A stretch of 8,323 nucleotides of DNA, taken from contig JACMIM010000158.1 of NCBI GenBank assembly GCA_014381165.1, positions 1 through 8,323 on the forward strand. The letters run 5' to 3'. The stretch's first letter is position 1, and every line of letters starts with the position of its first letter. Origin of the DNA: Roseiflexaceae bacterium. Its GTDB lineage: Bacteria; Chloroflexota; Chloroflexia; Chloroflexales; Roseiflexaceae. Position numbers and translations under genes: made by a program. Shown in pieces: positions 1 to 5,915 of the stretch. Below the pieces are notes generated by a model that did not search any database, was not told the DNA's origin, and saw only the letters and a list, made by a program, of their open reading frames with translations.

Positions 1-48
1 CCGTGAACCAAATAGCTCGGCGCTTCAGCGCTGGGAACACACACACGC
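1..48. other. Left-edge non-coding stretch, nothing identified
   Basis: No start or stop of a credible gene and no conserved motif is visible here. There is a small inverted repeat (GCGCT-TC-AGCGC) around 22-33 and a short CA run at about 38-46. The stretch may be the tail of intergenic DNA downstream of oleA. The next gene lies outside the window. Confidence 0.4.
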
Positions 49-74
49 AGAACCACCGGAATTCCGGTGGTTCT
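49..74. terminator. 26-bp perfect palindrome downstream of oleA, possible bidirectional terminator
   Basis: Both halves (AGAACCACCGGAA and its exact complement) pair without a mismatch about a centre between 61 and 62. As RNA this could fold into an 11-bp stem with an AATT loop. It lies 44 bases beyond the oleA stop. On the minus strand no U-run follows it. On the plus strand it runs into a T-rich heptamer array, so termination would suit a plus-strand transcript better. It could instead be a REP-like repeat. The palindrome is certain; its role is inferred. Confidence 0.5.
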
Positions 75-112
75 TTGTTCTCTGTTCTTTAATTCTTTGT
101 TCTTTGTTCTCT
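70..112. repeat. Heptanucleotide tandem repeat (GTTCTYT)n after oleA
   Basis: Successive units are GTTCTTT, GTTCTCT, GTTCTTT, an 8-base variant AATTCTTT, GTTCTTT and GTTCTCT. The array begins inside the right end of the 49-74 palindrome and ends five bases before the oleA stop codon. Similar heptamer arrays are known from cyanobacteria as short tandemly repeated sequences, and I recall comparable runs in Chloroflexota. It codes for nothing I can identify. Confidence 0.75.
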
Positions 113-117
113 GCTTC

Positions 118-1137
118 TCACCACGTCACGCTCATCATCGAGCAGTTGATCCCGCTGCCGATACCGAGCATGCCAATTTGATCGCCAGCGTGGACGCGCC
201 CTGCATCGACTGCTTGGGCCAGCGAGACTGGCACCGCCGCCGGGCCGATGTTGCCGAGCGTCGTGTAGTTGACATACACCTTGGCCGGGGTCATGCCAAG
301 CGTCTGCGCGACTGCGGCATTATGGCGCGAACCGACCTGGTGCGGCGCATACTGCGCGATTTCGGCGTCGCTCCAGTTCGGCAGTTCGGCCTGGGCTTTT
401 TGCCAGGTGGCGGCGGCCAGCTTGACGCCCGCGACCAGCAGCGCGCTGGCGTCGGTCTTCATGTAATCGGGCTGGCCCAAGCACAGCCGGTTACTTGTGG
501 TATCGCACAGGCTGACGACACCGTTCACACTGTGGCCAGTTTTCGAGCGGTCTTTGCGGCCAAGCACCATAGCCACGGCGCTGGAGCCGATTGTCAGCGT
601 GGCGAAGTTGTCGCGGAAGGTTTGTAGATTGCAGTTTGGGTTCTGGAGTCGGCGGATGGTGGCCTCGACCACCTCGCGGGCACTTTCGCCATTGACCACT
701 AGCGCATACTCGATCTCGCCCCGTTCGATCATCATGGCCATGTGGGCGATGCCAGTGACGAAGCCCAGACAAGCATTGCTGATATCGTAGTTGAGGCAGG
801 CTGACGAAAGGCCAAGGTTGCCGTGGATGAGGCAGGCGGTCGATGGCTCGATGTAGTCGCGGGAAACCGAGGTGCTGACCATCGCGCCAATCTGCTGATA
901 GTCCACTCCGGCCCGCTCGATTGCCGCGCGGGCTGCGAGGGTGGCGACCTCACTCGGCATAGCGCCTGGCTCCCAGAAACGGCGCTCGCGAATGCCAGCC
1001 AGTTCCTCAATACGGCCCTGTGGTACGCCCAACCGCTCCATGGTTGGCGCGATCTGATCCTCTAGATCTGCTGATGTCACCCGATGCGGCGGTAGTTCGT
1101 ATGCGACCGCCTCAATCGAAACATTTTGAAATAGCAC
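118..1137 (-). CDS. oleA: OleA, acyl-CoA:acyl-CoA alkyltransferase (thiolase-fold condensing enzyme)
   Basis: OleA catalyses the first step of long-chain olefin synthesis. It condenses two fatty acyl-CoA molecules head to head (non-decarboxylative Claisen) to give a 2-alkyl-3-ketoalkanoic acid in the cytosol. I place the start at the GTG at 1135-1137, which has GGAGG five bases upstream. This start gives 339 residues beginning LFQNVSI after the initiator, like Xanthomonas OleA (about 338). The alternative ATG at 1203 would add 22 residues without family support. With the GTG start, the nucleophile is Cys123 (SNACLGF), the general base is Glu97 (SRDYIEPS), His266 lies in APHQVG and Asn296 in LGNIG. 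A GIGSGINCSM motif near the C-terminus is typical of the family. The SRDYIEPS glutamate separates it from ordinary FabH (KAS III). It is the last gene of the cluster, 197 bp after oleD, and probably has its own promoter. The frame is intact. Confidence 0.93.
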   Translation of the reverse strand: MLFQNVSIEAVAYELPPHRVTSADLEDQIAPTMERLGVPQGRIEELAGIRERRFWEPGAMPSEVATLAARAAIERAGVDYQQIGAMVSTSVSRDYIEPSTACLIHGNLGLSSACLNYDISNACLGFVTGIAHMAMMIERGEIEYALVVNGESAREVVEATIRRLQNPNCNLQTFRDNFATLTIGSSAVAMVLGRKDRSKTGHSVNGVVSLCDTTSNRLCLGQPDYMKTDASALLVAGVKLAAATWQKAQAELPNWSDAEIAQYAPHQVGSRHNAAVAQTLGMTPAKVYVNYTTLGNIGPAAVPVSLAQAVDAGRVHAGDQIGMLGIGSGINCSMMSVTW

Positions 1138-1142
1138 GTTCG

Positions 1143-1147
1143 CCTCC
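1143..1147 (-). promoter_or_regulatory. Ribosome binding site fixing the oleA GTG start
   Basis: The minus strand reads GGAGG, five bases before the GTG at 1137. No comparable Shine-Dalgarno sequence precedes the upstream ATG at 1203. This site therefore decides the start in favour of the GTG and makes the 22 extra N-terminal residues leader sequence. Confidence 0.8.
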
Positions 1148-1209
1148 GATATATCGTCTAGAATACTAAGGTGACGATACTTTACCACAAAATGTATCGA
1201 CATGCTACA

Positions 1210-1239
1210 AATAAAAAGATGCTGTCGATAGCTTTACAA
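1210..1239 (-). promoter_or_regulatory. Candidate oleA promoter
   Basis: On the minus strand a -35-like TTGTAA (1234-1239) lies 18 bases from a -10-like TTTATT (1210-1215). The -35 touches the end of the nearest copy of the 17-bp palindrome, as expected if a repressor or activator binds there. A transcript starting here would have a leader of about 65 bases. The boxes are only moderate matches, and a second weak pair (TTGTGG/TATTCT) lies closer to the gene. Confidence 0.25.
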
Positions 1240-1315
1240 TGACGCTATGCGTAATCTACAACGCTATGCGTCATAAAATAACCAGGAAAGCGCATCTGAT
1301 GACGCATAGCGTCAT
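1239..1315. promoter_or_regulatory. Three copies of a 17-bp palindrome upstream of oleA, operator-like
   Basis: The element is ATGACGCTATGCGTCAT. Copy 1 (1239-1252) keeps the left and central part, ATGACGCTATGCGT. Copy 2 (1261-1274) keeps ACGCTATGCGTCAT. Copy 3 (1299-1315) is complete and reads in this form on the minus strand. Their centres fall at 1247, 1266 and 1307, about 19 and 41 bases apart and so close to whole helical turns. Copy 1 and copy 2 arms can also pair with each other (ATGACGC with GCGTCAT). The arrangement suits a dimeric regulator controlling oleA. It could also be a small repeat family, since copy 3 forms the tip of a longer hairpin. Confidence 0.5.
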
Positions 1316-1328
1316 CAGATGCGCTTTC
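1286..1328 (-). terminator. 20-bp perfect stem hairpin just after oleD, probable terminator
   Basis: The arms 1286-1305 and 1309-1328 are exact inverted complements around a three-base ATA loop. The hairpin begins six bases after the oleD stop on the minus strand and is followed by a modest T-rich run (TTATTTTAT). It probably ends or attenuates the oleBC-D transcript before oleA. The top of the stem is also copy 3 of the 17-bp palindrome, so the same DNA could have an operator role. The weak U-run makes strong intrinsic termination uncertain. Confidence 0.55.
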
Positions 1329-1334
1329 TACATG

Positions 1335-2315
1335 CTATAAAGCGGCAGCGGTGCGTTGCAGGCCTTCGGCGGTGGAGATGCGGGGGCCGTAGCCGAGATC
1401 GCGGCGGGCAGCAGAAAGGTCGAAATAGCGCGCGTTGGCCAGCTGCGCGACCAGCAAGCGTGTGAAGGGCGGCTCTTCGCGCTGGCGCGTGAGGCGGTAG
1501 CCGTCCTCGATCAGCGCCGCCGCTTGGTGGGCCAGCGCGTAGGGAATCGCGGGCTTAGTCGGCACCTCGCGCACGCCCACCAGCCGTAGCAGTGTGTTGA
1601 TAAAAGTCCACAGTTGCACCGGCTCCTCCTGGCCAATGAAGTAGGCCCGCCCTTGAAGCGGCGACCCCGCATGCAGCCGGTCGGCGGCGGCTAGATGTGC
1701 ATCGGCGGCATTCTCGACATACGTCACATCCACCAGATTCGTACCGTCGCCGATCTGGCGCAGCCGCCCTGCCTTGGCGCGTGCAACGATGCGCGGTAGA
1801 ATGTTGGTGTCGCGCGGCCCCCAGACCAGCGGTGGGCGAATCGCCGTGGTCAGGATATCGCGCTGGCGCAGCACCCACTGTTCTGCCAGCGCCTTGGTGT
1901 GTGGGTAGGGCGCGAGATACCGGCTCGGGTAGGGGCGCGACTCGTCGGCTCCCTCCACGCTTTCTGCGCCAAACACGACTGATGGCGAGGACGTAAACAC
2001 GAACTTTGGCACGCCCGCGCGCACCGCCTGCCGCAGGATGTGCTGGGTAGCGCTCACATTATTGCGGTAGTAGTCCAGCCACGGCCCCCACACGCCAGCC
2101 TTGGCTGCAACATGAAAGACGACATCGCAGCCCGTGAGCGCCGCGCCAAGCGGGGCCTCTGCCGCGAGGTCGGCGCGCACGCATTCGACGCCAAGCGCGC
2201 GCAGCTTCGGGTACTCGCCCCGTCCTACCACGCGCACCTCGTCGCCACGCGCCAGCAGCTGTTCGACAATATAGCGGCCAATAAAACCATTTCCACCCGT
2301 CACCAGCGCGCGCAT
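1335..2315 (-). CDS. oleD: OleD, NADPH-dependent 2-alkyl-3-ketoalkanoate reductase
   Basis: OleD is an extended short-chain dehydrogenase (NAD-dependent epimerase/3beta-HSD type). It reduces the 2-alkyl-3-ketoalkanoate made by OleA to the 2-alkyl-3-hydroxyalkanoate used by OleC. I prefer the ATG at 2313-2315, with AAAGG about seven bases upstream, over a TTG seven codons earlier. The product is 326 residues. The Rossmann motif TGGNGFIG opens the protein at residues 6-13. The catalytic triad is visible as Ser109/Ser110 (FTSSPS), Tyr137 and Lys141 (YPHTK). FHVAAKAGVWG and IRPPLVWGPRD are conserved family stretches. Alone it could pass as a generic sugar epimerase or sterol dehydrogenase; its place beside oleA, oleC and oleB gives the specific call. 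It is downstream of the membrane gene, across a 146-bp gap filled by a repeat. Confidence 0.9.
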   Translation of the reverse strand: MRALVTGGNGFIGRYIVEQLLARGDEVRVVGRGEYPKLRALGVECVRADLAAEAPLGAALTGCDVVFHVAAKAGVWGPWLDYYRNNVSATQHILRQAVRAGVPKFVFTSSPSVVFGAESVEGADESRPYPSRYLAPYPHTKALAEQWVLRQRDILTTAIRPPLVWGPRDTNILPRIVARAKAGRLRQIGDGTNLVDVTYVENAADAHLAAADRLHAGSPLQGRAYFIGQEEPVQLWTFINTLLRLVGVREVPTKPAIPYALAHQAAALIEDGYRLTRQREEPPFTRLLVAQLANARYFDLSAARRDLGYGPRISTAEGLQRTAAAL

Positions 2316-2349
2316 CGTGTACCTTTCAGATAACAAACTGACCCGCCTG

Positions 2350-2457
2350 GCGGCTGAAGCCGCTGGCTAGCACGACGAAGCCCGCCTGCGCGGGCTGAAG
2401 ACGATGATTTAGCCCGCGCCGGCGGGCTTCGTAACCACAGCCCGGGGATTCAGCCGC
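2350..2457. repeat. Composite REP-like palindromic element between oleD and the membrane gene
   Basis: The core arms at 2375-2396 and 2411-2432 pair over 22 bases with one mismatch (ACGAAGCCCGCC... against ...GGCGGGCTTCGT), around a 14-base spacer. An outer pair, GCGGCTGAA (2350-2358) and TTCAGCCGC (2449-2457), encloses the core. The left outer arm also lies in its own small hairpin (GCGGCT-GA-AGCCGC). This nested layout resembles abundant dispersed repeats that I recall from Roseiflexus-like genomes. It sits in the leader of oleD and may affect mRNA stability or partly terminate transcription. No transposase is nearby. Confidence 0.7.
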
Positions 2458-2461
2458 GCAA

Positions 2462-3202
2462 CTACTGTTCGCGCAGCCGCATGAGTTCCCAGAAATCGCT
2501 TTCGAGTTGCGGCTTATCGGGTTCGCTGGGCAGATGGCGGAAAATCTCACGGTAGACCGTCCAGAAGCCCCAGCCAACCACGAGCAGATTTGGTATCGGC
2601 AGGATCACGCGGGTCAGGCCATTGACATACGCGACCTGCTGATTGAATTCAGTTGTACCGAAGTCCGCAGTCACGATATTCAGGTTCAAGAAAAAGTTGA
2701 TGACGCCGACCAGAATATTGGCCAGCACCACCAGCCAGGTGGCAATCAGCAGCTTTTGCGGAATATCTGGTTCGCGCAACAGCTTGGCTAGCGATGCCTC
2801 GCGCGCTGGCGTATCGGGCGCGACCGCTTGGGCAAAGAAGAATCTGAACACGGGCTGGCCGAGCAGCGCCGAGATAGCGAAGAGCAACGTCGTGACCAGC
2901 AGCGTCGCGTTGTCCTTGAGCGCATACAGCAGGCCGTCGACGAACCAGAACGCCAGCGCACCATTGATGATCGCGCCCAGGCCGATGTAGCTGGTGATAA
3001 AGTTAAACTTGCGCGTGATGAACAGCAGGTCGATCGCGACCCAGGCCACTGGGATGAGCGCCGAAATCACATACGCGATCGGCGTGGTAATCCAGCCGAA
3101 GGTCGGCGTCGCTGGATCGCTTGGCGTTAGAAAATTGAGCACCAGAATCGGCAGCACTGCGCCGAAGCCGAGGTCGAGAAAAAGTTTGGTTGATTGTTTC
3201 AT
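2462..3202 (-). CDS. Multi-pass membrane protein inside the ole operon, VC0807-like
   Basis: The start is the ATG at 3200-3202, which overlaps the oleC stop as ATGA. The overlap implies translational coupling and gives 246 residues. About six hydrophobic segments are visible: 7-26, 39-62, 71-95, 98-123, 151-175 and 195-218. A charged C-terminal tail (about 219-246) is probably cytosolic. The opening LFLDLGFGAVLPILVLNF and the GQPVFRFFF stretch after the fourth helix recall the VC0807 family of uncharacterised integral membrane proteins, which is related in style to septation protein A. No catalytic motif is evident. The overlap with oleC and co-direction with oleD suggest a role tied to the very hydrophobic olefin product or its acyl precursors, such as membrane anchoring of the enzyme complex or hydrocarbon handling. 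That role is inference only. Confidence 0.75.
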   Translation of the reverse strand: MKQSTKLFLDLGFGAVLPILVLNFLTPSDPATPTFGWITTPIAYVISALIPVAWVAIDLLFITRKFNFITSYIGLGAIINGALAFWFVDGLLYALKDNATLLVTTLLFAISALLGQPVFRFFFAQAVAPDTPAREASLAKLLREPDIPQKLLIATWLVVLANILVGVINFFLNLNIVTADFGTTEFNQQVAYVNGLTRVILPIPNLLVVGWGFWTVYREIFRHLPSEPDKPQLESDFWELMRLREQ

Positions 3203-4896
3203 AACAGGCTCTGCTTGTTTTGCTTGGCCGCCCATACGGCCAGCTTCTCGCGGAATATCTTGGCGTTATGGCGAATATCGACCGGAAACGACGGGTGAAA
3301 CAGAAACGTCGTCAACCTGGCGGTGACTGCATGGCGCGCTCCCAGGTCGCGCAGTTCGGCCACGAACGCCGCGCGCGCAGCTCTACTCTGCGGCATGCGG
3401 CCCGCCGCCGGCTCGATCACAATCATCGGGGTCGCGCTGCCAGTGCTGCCAATGCCCACCAGTGCCGAGCGTGCCACCGCCGGGTGCTGGTTGAACACAA
3501 GCTCGACTGGCTCGGTGTAGAGCGTCCCTGCCGCTGTGATGACGCGGTGCGTTTTACGCCCGTAGAACCACAGGCGGCCGTTGTCATCCAGGTAGCCGAG
3601 ATCGCCCATGCGGTGCCAGGTGCGCGCGCCATCCTGAATTTTGGCCAGCTTGGTCGCTTCAGGCCGGGCCAGATAGGTTTTCGTGACCATCGCGCCCGCG
3701 ACGACAATCTCGCCAACCTGATTGATTGGTAGTTCCAGCGCGTCGTCCCACTGCGCAATCGGCGCGTCGATAATGGCGATAACTCTCAAATCCACGCCGG
3801 GGACTGCGCGCCCAACGCAGGTTCCGGCGGTGGGATCGGCGCGCTCGGCGTGGGCATGCAGTACCTCGCGCCCGCTGATCGAGGCCACTGGCAGCGCCTC
3901 GGTTGCGCCATATGGCGTGTAGGTATTGGCCTCGGGCGAAAGCAAATCGAGAAAGCGTTGGTGGATGGCCTGCGGCACCGGTGCGCCCGCCATCAGCACG
4001 CGCCGCAGCGAGGGCAGCCCCAGGCCGGCCGCCTGGGCGTAGCGCGTGACCTTGTCCCAAATTGCTGGCGAGCCAAAGGTCGATGTCACCTGGACATCTT
4101 CAATGAATGCGATCACCTCCGCCGGGTTGCAGGAGGCTGGGCGGGTCGGGTCGATCGGCGGGATGGCCGAGGTGACACCCATGGCGACATTGAACAGCGC
4201 AAACAGCGGAAAAGCCGGCATCTCGATTTCGCCCGGCTGAATCTGGAAGTGATCGCGCAGCACAGCGCACTGGGCCTGGAACATGCCATATTCGTACAGC
4301 ACGCCTTTTGGCACACCAGTGCTGCCGGTGGTGAACACAATCGCGGCCAAGTCGTCGGCGGCGACATTGGCGGTGGGAAATGCGGCGGCGACCGTGCGAC
4401 CAGTCGCCTCCAGTGTGTCGAGCGAAGCCGCCCCGAGTAGGTTGCGGCCAGCTACGACATAGCGGCGGCAGCGCCGAAACGCGGCGGGCGCGAGCGCGCG
4501 CAGGAGGTGGGCACGCGGCACGCCGATCATCGCCTCGGGCTGGCACTCGCCGATGCACTGGGCCAGATTCTGCCGACCCATGGCTGGATCGATCAGAATC
4601 GGCGCTGCGCCGATTTTGAACAGCGCAAAGGTCAGCGCGATCAGCGGCAGCCCGGCCGGCACCATCAGCAGCACGCGCTGGCCGGGCGCAATGCCATACC
4701 CGACGAGCCCCCAAGCCAGCGCATTGCTGTAGGAATCCAGCTCGGCGAACGACAGCGCCTCGTACCCGCCACGTTTGGTGTAGATGTACCTGTGGCGTGG
4801 CTGTTTGCCCGCCTGCATCACCACGGCGAGCTGATCTGGCCGCTGCTGGGCCTGGGCCGGTAGGAACGCAGCGATGTTGATATGAATAGTCGTCAT
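3199..4896 (-). CDS. oleC: OleC, ATP-dependent beta-lactone synthetase (ANL superfamily)
   Basis: OleC activates the 2-alkyl-3-hydroxyalkanoic acid with ATP and closes it to a cis-beta-lactone, releasing AMP and pyrophosphate. The ATG at 4894-4896, preceded by a weak GAGAG, is favoured over a TTG seven codons upstream that lies in repeat DNA. The product is 565 residues, near the family's usual size. ANL motifs are in order: the phosphate loop TTGSTGVPKG at 189-198, YGATE at 329-333, GDLGYLDDNGRLWFYGRK with Asp432 and Arg447, and the C-terminal NAKIFREKL with the likely catalytic Lys546. The VDIRHNAKIFREKLAVWA ending is characteristic of OleC rather than of ordinary acyl-CoA synthetases, which these proteins were often mis-annotated as. 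It follows oleB by 59 bp and overlaps the next gene by four bases. Confidence 0.92.
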   Translation of the reverse strand: MTTIHINIAAFLPAQAQQRPDQLAVVMQAGKQPRHRYIYTKRGGYEALSFAELDSYSNALAWGLVGYGIAPGQRVLLMVPAGLPLIALTFALFKIGAAPILIDPAMGRQNLAQCIGECQPEAMIGVPRAHLLRALAPAAFRRCRRYVVAGRNLLGAASLDTLEATGRTVAAAFPTANVAADDLAAIVFTTGSTGVPKGVLYEYGMFQAQCAVLRDHFQIQPGEIEMPAFPLFALFNVAMGVTSAIPPIDPTRPASCNPAEVIAFIEDVQVTSTFGSPAIWDKVTRYAQAAGLGLPSLRRVLMAGAPVPQAIHQRFLDLLSPEANTYTPYGATEALPVASISGREVLHAHAERADPTAGTCVGRAVPGVDLRVIAIIDAPIAQWDDALELPINQVGEIVVAGAMVTKTYLARPEATKLAKIQDGARTWHRMGDLGYLDDNGRLWFYGRKTHRVITAAGTLYTEPVELVFNQHPAVARSALVGIGSTGSATPMIVIEPAAGRMPQSRAARAAFVAELRDLGARHAVTARLTTFLFHPSFPVDIRHNAKIFREKLAVWAAKQNKQSLL

Positions 4897-4904
4897 GATC
4901 TCTC

Positions 4905-4965
4905 GACAAGATGACAAGATGACTAATGCTCGTCATCTTGTCATCTTGTCACTTGTCACCTTGTC
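4905..4965. repeat. Octamer tandem/inverted repeat between oleB and oleC
   Basis: Arms 4905-4923 and 4932-4950 are a perfect 19-bp inverted repeat around the eight-base loop TAATGCTC. Each arm is itself made of 8-bp units (GACAAGAT on the left, GTCATCTT on the right). The right side continues with degenerate units CTTGTCA and CCTTGTC to 4965. The array overlaps the end of oleB and supplies its last codons (Leu-Thr-Arg-stop). In the mRNA it would form a hairpin ending nine bases before the oleC ATG. It could modulate oleC translation or protect mRNA ends, or it may be neutral repeat DNA. Confidence 0.8.
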
Positions 4966-5840
4966 AAAAACCGCACGACTCGTTGCTCGATTTCCGCGCC
5001 AGCGTCCTCCAGCACATAGTGGCCGGCCTGGTCGAAGCGCGTAACGCTGGCGGCTGGAAAGCGCTGCATCCAGCCCTGGAGAAAGGAATCGTCAAAACAC
5101 CAGTCGCGCCCGCCCCACAGAATCTGCATCGGCGTATCGCGGAACATGCCCAGCTGGTGATCGATCGCGTCGATCACGCCCCAGGTCGGGTGAAAGCGGT
5201 GCATGGGAATATCCTGCACAAAACGCAGCGTGGCGATTCGATCGTGGTAGGTGCGGTAGGGAAACAGGTAGCCAGCTTTGACATCGGCGGGCATGGGCGT
5301 TTCGACCGCCATGACGGTGGCCATACCGGCAAAGGCATTGAAGCCACGGACAGCCAGTTGGCCGAAGCCAGGCAGCTTGCACACAGCGATTCGCAGCGGA
5401 ATGTTTGGCGAAAGGAATGCTGCCGTGTTCAGCACGACCATGCGGCGCACGCGCAGTTCGCGCCGCACGGCATAGCCCATGCCGATCGCACCACCCCAAT
5501 CGTGAACGATCATGTCAGCTTCGTCGACCGCGAGATGCCGCAGCAGCAGGCCCAAATTGTCGATATGGTTAGTTAGACGGTAGGGATAGTTCTGCGGCTT
5601 ATCGGACAGGCCGCAGCCGATGTGGTCGGGCACGATCACACGGTGGGTCTGGCGGAGCGCCATAATCAGGCGGCGATAGTAGAACGACCAGGTCGGGTTG
5701 CCGTGAACCATGAGTACCACCGGCCCACTGCCTTCATCGACATAATTCATGCCGCCGCCAGGGACTGCTAGGCGGTGCTGGGCGAAGGGGTAGAGCGCGC
5801 GCAGCGGGCCAAGCTCGATCTGCGGGTGGGCGACGGTCAC
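4956..5840 (-). CDS. oleB: OleB, beta-lactone decarboxylase (alpha/beta-hydrolase)
   Basis: OleB decarboxylates the cis-3,4-dialkyl beta-lactone from OleC to the final internal cis-olefin plus CO2. The start is GTG at 5838-5840, with a strong GAGGAG six bases upstream, giving 294 residues. The fold is that of haloalkane dehalogenases. HGNPTWSF at 46-53 carries the oxyanion region, the nucleophile is Asp114 in VHDWGG, Asp246 lies in GGRDWCFD, and the catalytic base is His274 in AGHYVLED. Asp114 matches the position I recall for Xanthomonas OleB. On its own the protein could be called a haloalkane dehalogenase; adjacency to oleC, oleD and oleA decides for OleB. It is the first gene of the operon, behind a good promoter. 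Its last codons and stop come from a tandem repeat array, so its C-terminus may differ from relatives. Confidence 0.92.
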   Translation of the reverse strand: MTVAHPQIELGPLRALYPFAQHRLAVPGGGMNYVDEGSGPVVLMVHGNPTWSFYYRRLIMALRQTHRVIVPDHIGCGLSDKPQNYPYRLTNHIDNLGLLLRHLAVDEADMIVHDWGGAIGMGYAVRRELRVRRMVVLNTAAFLSPNIPLRIAVCKLPGFGQLAVRGFNAFAGMATVMAVETPMPADVKAGYLFPYRTYHDRIATLRFVQDIPMHRFHPTWGVIDAIDHQLGMFRDTPMQILWGGRDWCFDDSFLQGWMQRFPAASVTRFDQAGHYVLEDAGAEIEQRVVRFLTR

Positions 5841-5846
5841 GGCTAG

Positions 5847-5852
5847 CTCCTC
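5847..5852 (-). promoter_or_regulatory. Ribosome binding site for the oleB GTG start
   Basis: The minus strand reads GAGGAG with six bases before the GTG at 5840. The strength and spacing support the non-ATG start of oleB. Confidence 0.75.
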
Positions 5853-5879
5853 GTCTCTTGTCGTGGCTGCTACGCAAGT

Positions 5880-5888
5880 ACTATAGCA
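5880..5888 (-). promoter_or_regulatory. Extended -10 promoter for the oleB-led operon
   Basis: The minus strand reads TGCTATAGT, a five-of-six match to TATAAT with the TGn extension that can replace a -35 box. No good -35 is seen at 16-18 bases. Transcription would start near 5873, giving a leader of about 30 bases with the GAGGAG site inside it. Confidence 0.5.
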
Positions 5889-5915
5889 TATTCTCGGGCG
5901 GCGAATCTCACGGCG

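Noticed and set aside
56..67. Cloning-linker artefact (CCGGAATTCCGG contains an EcoRI site)
   Set aside because: The palindrome extends perfectly to 26 bp and merges into the native heptamer array, so a natural repeat is more likely. A linker origin cannot be fully excluded from sequence alone.
70..112. CRISPR array
   Set aside because: Units are 7 bp and directly abutting, with no spacers. The octamers at 4905-4965 fail for the same reason.
67..627. Open frame on the plus strand opposite oleA
   Set aside because: It lies antisense to a well-conserved enzyme, its start falls in the heptamer repeat, and the translation has low-complexity His/Arg-rich composition with no family features.
118..1137. 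Alternative call as FabH (KAS III) of fatty acid synthesis
   Set aside because: The Glu97 motif SRDYIEPS, the C-terminal GIGSGINCSM and linkage to oleB/C/D all favour OleA.
1175..1199. CGATAC...GTATCG inverted repeat in the oleA leader
   Set aside because: It has only six paired bases around a 13-base spacer, within chance expectation for an AT-rich leader.
3220..5576. Long plus-strand frames opposite oleC and oleB, and a minus-strand frame at 4100-4936
   Set aside because: These are out-of-frame shadows caused by high-GC codon usage. The OleC and OleB frames have complete motifs and ribosome binding sites, and the shadows have neither.
4956..5840. Alternative call as haloalkane dehalogenase
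   Set aside because: Fold and motifs are shared between the families, but the operon with a beta-lactone synthetase makes OleB far more likely.
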